A stretch of 43,663 nt of DNA from Yinghuangia seranimata (GTDB taxonomy: Bacteria; Actinomycetota; Actinomycetes; Streptomycetales; Streptomycetaceae): contig NZ_JASAOI010000066.1 of assembly GCF_029953285.1 (NCBI RefSeq), positions 1-43,663 on the forward strand, read 5' to 3'. The position numbers and the translations under genes were made by a program. Shown piece after piece: positions 35,992 to 43,663 of the stretch. The notes under the pieces are model-generated. The model saw nothing but the letters and a program-made list of their open reading frames with translations, made no database searches and was not told where the DNA came from. Each line of letters opens with the position of its first letter. The first letter of the stretch is position 1.

Positions 35992-37437
35992 TCAGTCGCC
36001 CCACCGCTCCACCTCGTCGAGCCGGTCCCGAAGCGTCGGCCACACCGTCGCGAAGGTCAGACGCGCCTCGGCGACCGCGAACCGCTGCACCGTGAACAGC
36101 TCGCCGAGCACGAACGCGGCCGCACCGCCGATACGCGGCGACAGGGCGAGCTCGCGCGCGACCTCGGCGGCGAGCGCGGCGTCCTGGTGCGTGCCGAGCG
36201 ACTCGGTGACCTCCTTCATGCGCTTGGCCAGCGACTTCGCCGGCGCGCCGAACTCCGGGACGCACATGTCGGCGGCGTAGCGGGCCCGCTTGCCGAGGAT
36301 CCGGACGCGGTGCCAGGCCTCGTCGTCCTCGCCGGACAACGGGACGGGGTGGGCATAGGGGACGGCCGCCTCGGCGAGCGGCAGCCCGGCCGCGCCGCGG
36401 GCCAGCCTGCGGAACGTCTTCGCGGCCAACGCGGGCACGACCACGGCAGCGGGCCCGTCGGCCTCGGCGGTGAACCCGAGCCCCAGCTCAGGCTCGGCGA
36501 GCCGGTCGACCAGCGTCGCGAAGTCCGCCGAGTCGAGTGCCCGCAACGCGGTGGTGTGCCCCGCGGCGAGCCCGCCCCGCAACCGCCGCTCCACCGCCGA
36601 CCGCGCCCGAGGCGTCCCCGACCGCACCGGCAACTGCTCCAACGCGCCGACCAGGCGCTCGAGCAGCACCTCGTTGTCCCGCTCCCCGGCCAGACAGTCC
36701 GCGGCCCACCGCAGATCCACGGCCAGCGCCTGCGCCGCCTCCGGCTCGAGCAACGGCTGGCAGGTCCGCAGCGCACTCCGCATCCGACGAGCCGCCACCC
36801 GCATCTGATGCGCCGAATCCTCCCCGTGCTCCCGCACCCGAGGCACCTCGGCCATGAAGGCGGACACCTCACCCCGCAGATGATCGAGCAACACATCCCG
36901 CGCGGTCCGCACCGGGGAGCTGCCGCTGCGCGAGGTCTTGCCCCGCTTGCCGGCCGCAGCCTTCGCACCGTGCACCGAGCCCTCGGCCGACGCTACAGAC
37001 GTGGTGACCTTGCCCGGGGCCCGCTTGCGGCCCTTCCCGGAGCTGCCGCTGTCGGCCGATGCGGCAGGAGCAGGAGCAGGTGCGGGCGCCGCGGCGGGTG
37101 CCTCGGCGTCGGCGCGGCTGCGGGCCTGCGGGCTGTCCGCCGACTGCTCGGCGGGTGCTGCGACACGCGCCGACTCGCCGTCGGGTTCGACCACCCCGTC
37201 CACGTGGCCGCCGGCCGGTGCCGGTGACGGGGCAGGCTCGCCGGGGGGCTGCTTGCGGCGCTTCGGCTTGCGGTCGGTGGGATTGGGCTTGCCGGGTTTG
37301 CGGGGTTTGGTGGGGGGCTTCGGGCGAGGTGGGGTGGGCGCGGGGGTGGAGTCTCCGCGTTGGCGGGGGAGGTGCGGGTCGGGCACCGCGTCCTCCGGGT
37401 CCGTGCCGGTTTCGGTACGCCGCTCACTCCGGCCCAC
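35992..37437 (-). CDS. CHAD-domain protein with long basic disordered N-terminus
   Basis: The 481-residue protein has a low-complexity first third (about residues 1-175) rich in Pro, Lys, Arg and Ala. The helical CHAD domain follows, with conserved basic stretches [17 protein letters not shown] near 205-221 and [15 protein letters not shown] near 377-391. CHAD domains bind polyphosphate through such Lys/Arg/His faces. Its GTG start overlaps the ppk stop by 14 bases, so both are made from one message. The basic tail could also bind polyphosphate or nucleic acid (inference). Confidence 0.88.
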   Translation of the reverse strand: MGRSERRTETGTDPEDAVPDPHLPRQRGDSTPAPTPPRPKPPTKPRKPGKPNPTDRKPKRRKQPPGEPAPSPAPAGGHVDGVVEPDGESARVAAPAEQSADSPQARSRADAEAPAAAPAPAPAPAASADSGSSGKGRKRAPGKVTTSVASAEGSVHGAKAAAGKRGKTSRSGSSPVRTARDVLLDHLRGEVSAFMAEVPRVREHGEDSAHQMRVAARRMRSALRTCQPLLEPEAAQALAVDLRWAADCLAGERDNEVLLERLVGALEQLPVRSGTPRARSAVERRLRGGLAAGHTTALRALDSADFATLVDRLAEPELGLGFTAEADGPAAVVVPALAAKTFRRLARGAAGLPLAEAAVPYAHPVPLSGEDDEAWHRVRILGKRARYAADMCVPEFGAPAKSLAKRMKEVTESLGTHQDAALAAEVARELALSPRIGGAAAFVLGELFTVQRFAVAEARLTFATVWPTLRDRLDEVERWGD

Positions 37438-39604
37438 GCCGTCGCCTCCTCAGCTCGATGAGGTGGTCCTGTACGTCGCGCAGCACGGCGCCGTCGGGGG
37501 CCGTGGCGTGCCGCGTCCACGTCCCATCGGGGCCGAGGTGCCACGAAGCGGTCTCGTCGCTCATGCCGAGTTCGACGAATTCGGCGATCTGGTCCCGGTG
37601 TCGGCCGCTCAGGCGTACCGCGGCCTCCACCCGGCGGTCAAGGTTTCGGTGCATGAGATCCGCGGATCCGATCCACACCTCGGGCTCGCCGCCGTTGGCG
37701 AAGACCCACACGCGCGAGTGTTCGAGGAAGCGGCCGAGGACGCTGCGGACGCGGATGTTCTCCGACAGCCCCCGAACCCCGGGGCGGATCGCGCAGATGC
37801 CGCGGATCCACAGGTCGACGGGCACGCCGGCCTGCGACGCGCGGTACAGGGCGTCGATCACGGTCTCGTCGACGATCGAGTTCGACTTGAGGCGGATGTG
37901 CGCCGGCAGCCCCTGCTCGTGGTTGGCCACCTCGCGGTCTATGCGTTCGACCAGCCCGTTGCGCAGCGAGTGCGGCGCGACGAGGAGCCGGCGGAAGGTC
38001 TGGGCGCGCGAGTAGCCGGACAGCCGGTTGAACAGGTTCGACAGGTCCTCGCCGACCTGCGGGTCGACCGTCAGCAGGCCCATGTCCTCGTACAGCCGCG
38101 CGGTCTTCGGGTTGTAGTTGCCGGTTCCTATGTGGCAGTAGCGGCGCAGCGTGTCGCCTTCCTGCCGGACGACGAGCGACAGCTTGCAGTGCGTCTTGAG
38201 CCCGATGACGCCGTGGACGACGTGGCAGCCGGCCTGCTCGAGCTTGCGCGCCCACTCGATGTTGTTGCTCTCGTCGAAGCGCGCCTTCAGCTCGACGAGC
38301 ACGAGGACCTGCTTGCCGGACTCGGCGGCGTCGATGAGCGCGTCGACGATCGGCGAGTCGCCGGAGGTGCGGTACAGCGTCTGCTTGATGGCCAGCACGT
38401 GCGGGTCGGCGGCGGCCTGTTCGAGGAAGGCCTGCACGGAGGTCGCGAACGAGTCGTACGGGTGGTGCACCAGGACGTCGCGCTTGCGCATCGCGGAGAA
38501 CACGTCCGCCGAGTGCGCGGTCTCGACCTCGGCGAGGTCGCGGTGCGTGCCGGCGACGAACTTGCGGTACTTGAGCTCGGGCCGGTCGAGGTCGGCGATC
38601 GCGTGCAGCCCGGTCAGGTCGAGCGGGCCGGGCAGCGGGTAGACCTCCTTCTCGGCGATGCCGAGCTCGCGGACCAGTAGGTCGAGGACCATCGGGTCGA
38701 TGCTCTCCTCGACCTCCAGGCGCACGGGAGGGCCGAAGCGGCGGCGCATCAGTTCGCGCTCGAGGGCCTGGAGGAGGTTCTCGGCGTCGTCCTCCTCGAC
38801 CTCCAGGTCCTCGTTGCGGGTGACGCGGAAGGTGTGCCGGCCGATGATCTCCATGCCGGGGAACAGGTCGCCCAGGTGCGCCGCGATGACGTCCTCGAGC
38901 GGGACGAACCGCGCGGGGGAGACCTCGACGAAGCGGGCCAGCAGCGGCGGCACCTTCACGCGCGCGAAGTGCTGGTTGCCGGAGCGCGGGTTGCGGACGA
39001 CGACCGCGAGGTTGAGCGACAGCCCCGAGATATAGGGGAAGGGGTGCGCGGGGTCGACGGCCAGCGGGGTGAGGACCGGGAAGATCCGCTCGCGGAAGAG
39101 CGTGTACAGCGACTGGTGCTCGCCCTCGGTCAGGTCGTCCCAGCGCAGGATCTCGATGTCGGCGTCGGCGAGCGACGGCAGCACGTCGTTGTGGAAGCAG
39201 GTGGCGTGCCGCGCCATCAGCGAGCGGGAGCGGGTCCAGATGTTCTCCAGGACCTCGCGCGGCTGCAGGCCGCTGGCCGCGCGCACGGCCATGCCGGTGG
39301 CGATGCGGCGCTTGAGGCCGGCGACCCGGACCATGAAGAACTCGTCCAGGTTGGACGCGAAGATCGCGAGGAACCGGGCCCGCTCGAGCAGCGGTGTCTC
39401 GGGGTCCTCGGCGAGCTCGAGCACCCGCTCGTTGAACGCGAGCCAGCTGGCCTCGCGGTCCAGGAACCGGTCCTTGGGCAGGTCGGAGGGCCCCGAGTCG
39501 GCTGAGACGACCGCGACCGCCGGGCCGACCGGATTCGTTTCCCCGTCGTCGGGGACGGGGGAGAGGTGGCGGGGTCGAGCGGAGGCGGGCAGATCGGCGG
39601 TCAT
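37424..39604 (-). CDS. ppk: Polyphosphate kinase
   Basis: A PPK1-type enzyme of 726 residues that reversibly polymerises the gamma-phosphate of ATP into polyphosphate. The N-terminal domain begins at [19 protein letters not shown] near residues 47-65. The two PLD-like catalytic motifs are [12 protein letters not shown] with His at about 491 and [11 protein letters not shown] with His at about 652, which I equate with the E. coli autophosphorylated pair. GGGAGG lies about 12 bases before the ATG. It leads an operon with the CHAD and NUDIX/phosphatase genes and sits near pst, forming a phosphate storage module. Confidence 0.95.
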   Translation of the reverse strand: MTADLPASARPRHLSPVPDDGETNPVGPAVAVVSADSGPSDLPKDRFLDREASWLAFNERVLELAEDPETPLLERARFLAIFASNLDEFFMVRVAGLKRRIATGMAVRAASGLQPREVLENIWTRSRSLMARHATCFHNDVLPSLADADIEILRWDDLTEGEHQSLYTLFRERIFPVLTPLAVDPAHPFPYISGLSLNLAVVVRNPRSGNQHFARVKVPPLLARFVEVSPARFVPLEDVIAAHLGDLFPGMEIIGRHTFRVTRNEDLEVEEDDAENLLQALERELMRRRFGPPVRLEVEESIDPMVLDLLVRELGIAEKEVYPLPGPLDLTGLHAIADLDRPELKYRKFVAGTHRDLAEVETAHSADVFSAMRKRDVLVHHPYDSFATSVQAFLEQAAADPHVLAIKQTLYRTSGDSPIVDALIDAAESGKQVLVLVELKARFDESNNIEWARKLEQAGCHVVHGVIGLKTHCKLSLVVRQEGDTLRRYCHIGTGNYNPKTARLYEDMGLLTVDPQVGEDLSNLFNRLSGYSRAQTFRRLLVAPHSLRNGLVERIDREVANHEQGLPAHIRLKSNSIVDETVIDALYRASQAGVPVDLWIRGICAIRPGVRGLSENIRVRSVLGRFLEHSRVWVFANGGEPEVWIGSADLMHRNLDRRVEAAVRLSGRHRDQIAEFVELGMSDETASWHLGPDGTWTRHATAPDGAVLRDVQDHLIELRRRRRGPE

Positions 39605-39634
39605 CTGATGATCCTCCCTCGGCTCGGTGTCTCC

Positions 39635-39640
39635 ACGGTA
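39635..39640 (-). promoter_or_regulatory. Candidate ppk -10 box
   Basis: TACCGT on the minus strand lies about 30 bases upstream of the ppk ATG, leaving room for the GGGAGG ribosome binding site. The -35 is weak. No PHO box is seen in the 162-base gap to mshD. Confidence 0.35.
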
Positions 39641-39766
39641 AAAAGGAAACGACTCCCCGGAAACCGGAGAGCCGTCCCGCTGCGCTTTCCGGTCGGGCGT
39701 CGGCCCGTCCGGCGGGGGCAGTGCGTGGGTGTTTTCGGGGTCCGCGGCCGTGCGGGCGCGGTCCGG

Positions 39767-40771
39767 TCAGTCCTCCTGCTTCCGGTACATCACATCCACC
39801 GTATGCACGCGGAAGCCGAGACGCGTATAGACGCTGACCGCGGCTTCGTTGTCGGCGTCCACATACAGCAGCACCTCCGCCAGCGGGCCGCCGTCGGCCT
39901 CGGTCTGGGCGAGGTGGCGCAGGCCCACGGCGGTCAGCACCTTGCCGAGGCCGCCGCCCTGGGCGGCCGGGTCGACGCCGACGACGTACACCTCGCCGAG
40001 CGCGCCCTCGTCGGCGGTGGCCGGGTGGACCTTGGTCCAGTGGAAGCCGACCAGCCGGCCCGACGCGTCCTCGGCGAGGAAGAATCCGGCCGGGTCGAAC
40101 CACGGCTCGGCGATGCGGCGGCGCAGGTCGTCCAGCGTCCAGGCGCCCTGCTCGGGGTGGTGCGCGAACGCCTTGGCGTTGATCGCGAGCCACGCCTCGT
40201 CGTCGCGGCCCGGCACGAAGGTCCGGATCGTCACGCCGGGCGGCGGCGGGGTCTCCGGCACGGCGAGGTCGGTCGCGCGGCGCATCTGCCACAGCTCGCG
40301 GAACGCCGTGAAACCGAACTCGGCCGCCAGGTGCTCGGCGGCGGGCTGCTTGCCGTGCGCCCACACCCGGAGCCTGCCGGTCGCGTCGCGGTGCCGGGCC
40401 TCCTCCCACAGCGCGCCGACCAGTTTCCGGCCGTCGCCGCGGCCGCGGTCGGCGGGGGCGACCACGAGCTCGCCGGACGGGCCGTCGTGCGGGTCGGAGA
40501 GGTCGAGGTGCGCGTACCCGGCGACGGTGCCGTCGGCGCGGCGCAGCAGCAGCTCCCGCGTGCCGGGCGCGCCGTGCCGCAGCTCGAGCCGGGTCTGCTC
40601 GGACAGCGGCGACGCGCCGTCGACGCGGGCGGCCTCCTCGGCGAGGGCGAGGACGGCGACGACGTCCGCGGCGTCCGCGCGGTCCACGCCCTCGACGTAC
40701 GTCGCCTCCGACGAGCCGGACGCGGGGTCGGCCGCCTGGCCGGTTTCAGAGTGGGTCTCCTCGTGCACCAT
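39767..40771 (-). CDS. mshD: Mycothiol synthase
   Basis: A tandem GNAT acetyltransferase of 334 residues that acetylates Cys-GlcN-inositol, the last step of mycothiol synthesis. The N-terminal half contains ELVVAPADRGRGDGRKL and the C-terminal half has the acetyl-CoA pyrophosphate loop VVGVDPAAQGGGLGKVL near 264-280, then LYVDADNEAAVSVYTRLGF, the signature that separates MshD from other GNATs. An acidic N-terminal extension of about 25 residues precedes the domain. Mycothiol confines the host to Actinobacteria. A TACGGT six bases before the ATG suggests a leaderless message. Confidence 0.94.
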   Translation of the reverse strand: MVHEETHSETGQAADPASGSSEATYVEGVDRADAADVVAVLALAEEAARVDGASPLSEQTRLELRHGAPGTRELLLRRADGTVAGYAHLDLSDPHDGPSGELVVAPADRGRGDGRKLVGALWEEARHRDATGRLRVWAHGKQPAAEHLAAEFGFTAFRELWQMRRATDLAVPETPPPPGVTIRTFVPGRDDEAWLAINAKAFAHHPEQGAWTLDDLRRRIAEPWFDPAGFFLAEDASGRLVGFHWTKVHPATADEGALGEVYVVGVDPAAQGGGLGKVLTAVGLRHLAQTEADGGPLAEVLLYVDADNEAAVSVYTRLGFRVHTVDVMYRKQED

Positions 40772-40777
40772 GCCCCA

Positions 40778-40783
40778 ACCGTA
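40778..40783 (-). promoter_or_regulatory. Candidate mshD -10 box, leaderless geometry
   Basis: TACGGT on the minus strand is exactly six bases from the ATG at 40771, with no usable Shine-Dalgarno between. The -35 is not obvious. Confidence 0.4.
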
Positions 40784-40877
40784 CGGCGCACGCCGGTGCC
40801 CGACGGCGAGGCGGTGCGCGCCATCCCCCGTTCCGGCCTGGGGTTTTCCCTCGTCCTGCCCGGCAAATCACCGCAAT

Positions 40878-40915
40878 ATTGGCGAACCTGGGCAGCAACT
40901 GCCAGTATGGCCAAT
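40878..40915. promoter_or_regulatory. Nested dyad in the mshD / membrane-protein divergent region
   Basis: ATTGGC (40878-40883) and GCCAAT (40910-40915) are symmetric about the same centre as CTGG (40888-40891) and CCAG (40902-40905). The whole 38-bp element is a likely operator for a dimeric regulator shared by the divergent genes; the regulator is unknown. Confidence 0.4.
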
Positions 40916-41006
40916 CGACTTCAACGGGAAGGGCCGCGATGCCGGTAGCGTGTCGAGGCTTGCGAGTACCCGCCGACCAGCCCCCCACGTCGAACAGGAA
41001 TGACCA

Positions 41007-41315
41007 ATGTCGTACGCGCCTCCGACAGGACCGCACGGCGGCATACCCCAACAGCAGCCCTGGGGTGCCGCGCCTCCTCCCCCGCCGTACAGCGGCCCGG
41101 CCGCGCCCAGGAAGCTCCTGGTGGGGGCCGTCGGGTTCCTCATCGTCGCCGCGGTGGTGTCGGTCTTCGTGTTCTACGTGCTGTGGGGCGACAACATGGT
41201 GAAGGAGACGGGTTTCACCGGCACGGACGATCTGAAGGAACTCCCGGCCCCGAAGGGCATGGGCGTGACCGCGCCGCTCGTTCCCGGCGCGTCGGTCGCG
41301 GGGGGTGGCGCGTGA
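41007..41315 (+). CDS. Small single-pass membrane protein of unknown function
   Basis: A 102-residue protein with a Pro/Gly/Gln-rich cytoplasmic N-terminus (about 1-35), one transmembrane helix (about 37-60) and a 40-residue external tail containing FTGTDDLKELPAPKGMG. AGGAA lies six bases before the ATG. The stop overlaps the GTG of the following gene by four bases, and both proteins share the Pro-rich N-terminus plus single-helix design, so they probably act together. I recognise no family. Confidence 0.75.
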   Translation: MSYAPPTGPHGGIPQQQPWGAAPPPPPYSGPAAPRKLLVGAVGFLIVAAVVSVFVFYVLWGDNMVKETGFTGTDDLKELPAPKGMGVTAPLVPGASVAGGGA

Positions 41316-43564
41316 CGACTCCGCCGTCGTTCCAGATCCCGGACGACAACGAGGACCCGAACAACCCTCGTCGGCAGCAAGGGCAGCAGGGGCAGCAGCC
41401 GCAGCAGGGGCAGCAGCCGCCGTCCTTCGCCCCGCCGCCCGCCAGCCAGCCGCAGCAGGGGGCACCGTCGTTCGGTCCGCCGCAGGGTGCGCCGTCGTCG
41501 TACGGTCCGCCGCCGCAGAGCGGCCCGTCCTCGTACGGTCCGCCGCCGCAGAGCGGCCCGTCCTCGTACGGTCCGCCTCCGCAGAGCGGCCCGTCGTCGT
41601 ACGGTCCGCCGCCCGGCCAGGCACAGCAGCAGCCGTACACGCCGCCGCAGTCCGCGCAACCTCCGTACGTGCCCCCGCAGTCGGCGCAGCCGCCGTACGT
41701 GCCGCCGCAGTCCCAGCCGCAGCCGCAGTGGTCGGGCGGGGGCGGCGGCGGGTACGCCGGCGCGCCCGCCGGGCCGGGCAACGCGTACGCGCCGTGGGGC
41801 CAGCCGCCGCCCGGGAACATGCCGCCGCCGAGCGGTCCGCAGACGGGCGGGCCGGTTCCGCCGGGTGCGAACCCGCCGCCGGGGCAGGCGTTCTCGCCCG
41901 CGAACATGCCGCCGCCGTCGGGCCCGGCGAACAGTGGCGCCTTCCCGCCTCCGGGCGGGCCCGGGGCCTTTCCGCCGCCCGGGGCTCCGGCCGGGTACCC
42001 GCCCCCGGGCCAGATGCCTCCGCCCGGCGCGGTCCCGCCGCCGCGCGGCCGCCAGGCCGCCGCGCCGCCGGTGCCGACCGGCCCGCTGCCGACGGACGCG
42101 GAGCGACGGGACATGCACCTGGGGCCGCCGCGTGCACAGCGCCCCGGGAAGCGCAAGCGCTCGCTGCTGATCCCGGTCGCCGTCGTGTGCCTGCTCATCG
42201 CGGCGTCGGCGACGGCCGGGGCGATCAAGCAGGCGACCAAGGACAAGAACGACGGTCTCGGCGAGGCGCTGGCCAAGGGCACCGTGCAGTGGTCGATCAT
42301 GGACGGCCGGGACGGCCCCGCGCCGGACCCGGCCGCGAACGCGTCGATCACGCCCGGCACATGGTTCTCCGGCGACAACATCGTGGTCACCGAGTCGAAC
42401 CGGATCGTCGCCTACAACATGGACACCGGCAAGGTCGCCTGGGAGTACAAGTCGGGTTCGGGCGACGCGTCTCTGGTGTGCATGGCGGCGCCGCAGTTCG
42501 ACGACAAGACGGCGATCGTCGCGTTCGGCCCCAAGGACGGCTGCACGTCGATGGAGGCCGTTGACGTGACGACCGGCAAGAAGATCTGGTCGTCCCCGGT
42601 CAGCCCGGCGAAGGGACTGGCGGGCATCGGCACCGAGGAGGTCGACCTCCCGCTGTCCGGCGGCGTCGTGGTGTACGGCGGTCAGGCGTACCAGGTCGCC
42701 GACGGCAAGCCGACGTGGAACGTCAAGACCGTGTTCCCGGCCGGCTGCTCGTCGCAGAAGGTGTACGGCGGCAAGGGCATGGTCGTCACGGCCTCGTGCC
42801 GCGGCGTGTACAACGTGGCCGAGATCGACCCGGCGACCGGCAAGGCCAAGTGGACGACCGAGTACAAGGGCACCGGACCCGTGTCCGGCTACGGAACCCA
42901 GGTGATCGGCACCTCGCCCGTGATGGTCATGGAGGGCAACTCGGTCCAGGGGAACACCGTCATCACGGTCCTGGACGCGCAGGGCAAGGCCGCCTTCAAG
43001 ATCGACAAGAACCACCCGGTCGTCTCGGCGCCGGGCGGCTTCATGTCCTCCGTGAGCGGCGCCACGCCGGTCCTCGCCGACGACAAGCACATCTACGTGC
43101 CCGGCAGCGACATGTCGGCGTCGTTCGGCGCGGGAGGCGTGTCGGCCAACCAGATGACGGCCTATGACCGGGCCACCGGCCAGGAGCTGTGGACGAAGAC
43201 GGTCGCGACCGGCCTCAAGGTCTTCAAGCTCACCACACAGGGCCAGCTGCGCCCGTTGCGTGTCGACGACAACGGCGACGTGCTCGCGCTGGCGACGGGT
43301 GGGACGGGGTCCTTCAAGCCGATCCACCTGGTCAAGTTCTCCGCGCAGGACGGGACGATAACCCACCTCAAGGAGTTCCCGGGTGTGGCGGCGTACGGCG
43401 CGTCGCAGATGCAGGCGTCCACGCCGTACGAGCACGGCGGCAAGCTCTTCTACGTCGGTGACTCGACGTCCCAGAAGGACTCGGACTCGATGAAGGAGAT
43501 CGCGCCGAAGCTCGAGAACGCGACGGCGGGCCTCAAGAACTACCGGGTCATCGCGCTCGGGTAG
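41312..43564 (+). CDS. Membrane-anchored PQQ-type beta-propeller protein with repetitive Pro/Gln-rich N-terminus
   Basis: A 750-residue protein. Residues 1-270 are low complexity (Pro, Gln, Gly, Tyr, Ser), including QQGQQPQQGQQP, three and a half copies of an SYGPPPQSGPS unit and two copies of QSAQPPYVPP. A positively charged stretch KRKR precedes one transmembrane helix (about 283-303). The external C-terminal 430 residues contain PQQ-like propeller blades, e.g. NMDTGKVAWEYKSG, VTTGKKIWSS and DRATGQELWTK. Such propellers often serve as protein-interaction or assembly modules, as in BamB. GTG start overlaps the previous gene. The function is unknown. Confidence 0.83.
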   Translation: MTTPPSFQIPDDNEDPNNPRRQQGQQGQQPQQGQQPPSFAPPPASQPQQGAPSFGPPQGAPSSYGPPPQSGPSSYGPPPQSGPSSYGPPPQSGPSSYGPPPGQAQQQPYTPPQSAQPPYVPPQSAQPPYVPPQSQPQPQWSGGGGGGYAGAPAGPGNAYAPWGQPPPGNMPPPSGPQTGGPVPPGANPPPGQAFSPANMPPPSGPANSGAFPPPGGPGAFPPPGAPAGYPPPGQMPPPGAVPPPRGRQAAAPPVPTGPLPTDAERRDMHLGPPRAQRPGKRKRSLLIPVAVVCLLIAASATAGAIKQATKDKNDGLGEALAKGTVQWSIMDGRDGPAPDPAANASITPGTWFSGDNIVVTESNRIVAYNMDTGKVAWEYKSGSGDASLVCMAAPQFDDKTAIVAFGPKDGCTSMEAVDVTTGKKIWSSPVSPAKGLAGIGTEEVDLPLSGGVVVYGGQAYQVADGKPTWNVKTVFPAGCSSQKVYGGKGMVVTASCRGVYNVAEIDPATGKAKWTTEYKGTGPVSGYGTQVIGTSPVMVMEGNSVQGNTVITVLDAQGKAAFKIDKNHPVVSAPGGFMSSVSGATPVLADDKHIYVPGSDMSASFGAGGVSANQMTAYDRATGQELWTKTVATGLKVFKLTTQGQLRPLRVDDNGDVLALATGGTGSFKPIHLVKFSAQDGTITHLKEFPGVAAYGASQMQASTPYEHGGKLFYVGDSTSQKDSDSMKEIAPKLENATAGLKNYRVIALG
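41498..41617 (+). repeat. 33-bp in-frame tandem repeat
   Basis: Units at 41498-41530, 41531-41563 and 41564-41596, and a partial unit at 41597-41617, encode SYGPPPQSGPS. The copies differ at only a few third-codon positions, so they are recently duplicated or recently homogenised. Copy number could vary between strains. Confidence 0.9.
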
Positions 43565-43585
43565 CGCGTAGGCGGAACACGAAGG

Positions 43586-43663
43586 AGGGGCGGGGGGGGG
43601 GGGGGGGGGGGGGGGCCCGCCCGGGGGGGGTGGGGGGGCGGCGGCGGGGGTCGGGGGGGGGGC
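43586..43663. other. G-homopolymer tail, probable sequencing or assembly artefact
   Basis: After the last stop codon the sequence degenerates into G runs, including 24 consecutive G from 43592 to 43615 and several runs of 7-10. This is unlike any other intergenic sequence in the window and suggests a contig end built from poly-G reads. No feature should be called here. Confidence 0.8.

Noticed and set aside
41375-41425. Gln-rich repeat considered as a CRISPR or regulatory repeat.
   Set aside because: It is in frame within a coding sequence and encodes a low-complexity QQG/QQP tract without regular unique spacers.
41174-43435. A 753-residue open frame antisense to the propeller gene.
   Set aside because: It is an Arg/His/Gly-rich shadow with no domain resemblance; the plus-strand gene has clear repeats, a transmembrane helix and propeller motifs.

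Overview
This 43.7 kb window is very GC-rich DNA from a mycothiol-producing actinomycete, most likely Streptomycetales. The right half (csoR, DUF47/pit, pstBACS, NUDIX-phosphatase, CHAD, ppk, mshD) keeps, from memory, the gene order of the Streptomyces coelicolor SCO4136-SCO4151 region. GTG starts, 4-nt stop/start overlaps, a TTA codon and PHO boxes fit that assignment. No rRNA, tRNA, CRISPR array, phage or insertion sequence was recognised.

Region 1 (1-24834) is a large cell-envelope glycan locus. It contains a left-truncated PIG-L deacetylase, galU, galE, a flippase-like membrane protein, GT2 glycosyltransferases, UDP-galactopyranose mutase (glf), a DUF2304/GT2 pair, a second PIG-L lipoprotein, and a large GT-C-like membrane protein. 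A GT4 follows, translationally coupled to a GT2-TagF-like fusion. A tight rightward operon then carries a DUF5941-type CDP-alcohol phosphatidyltransferase, a phosphocholine-cytidylyltransferase-like enzyme, a glycerol-1-phosphate-dehydrogenase-like enzyme, a second CDP-alcohol phosphatidyltransferase, a GT2, a Wzm/Wzt-type ABC exporter and a PAP2 phosphatase. Together these can supply UDP-Glc, UDP-Gal and UDP-Galf, make a CDP-activated polyol phosphate, assemble a phosphate-containing glycan and export it. The presence of both a flippase and an ABC exporter suggests two polymers or two stages.

Region 2 (about 25000-28060) holds an LAxTG sortase substrate, a GntR/FCD regulator, an LppX/LprG-like lipoprotein and a small unknown protein. 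Region 3 (28113-39604) is a metal and phosphorus module: CsoR with its operator inside its own promoter, a DUF47-Pit pair with a PHO-box-like repeat, the high-affinity pst operon behind a clear four-unit PHO box, and a ppk-CHAD-NUDIX/phosphatase operon for polyphosphate. Region 4 has mshD divergent from two membrane proteins, one with a repetitive Pro/Gln-rich N-terminus and a PQQ-type propeller. The last ~70 bases are G homopolymers that look like a sequencing artefact at a contig end.

The most notable points are the bacterial G1P-dehydrogenase/CDP-alcohol cassette, the leaderless promoter geometry shared by galU, glf, csoR and mshD, and a possible SD-sequestering switch before the PAP2 gene. 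Coordinates and motifs were read by eye; family calls are from motif recognition, with no database search.
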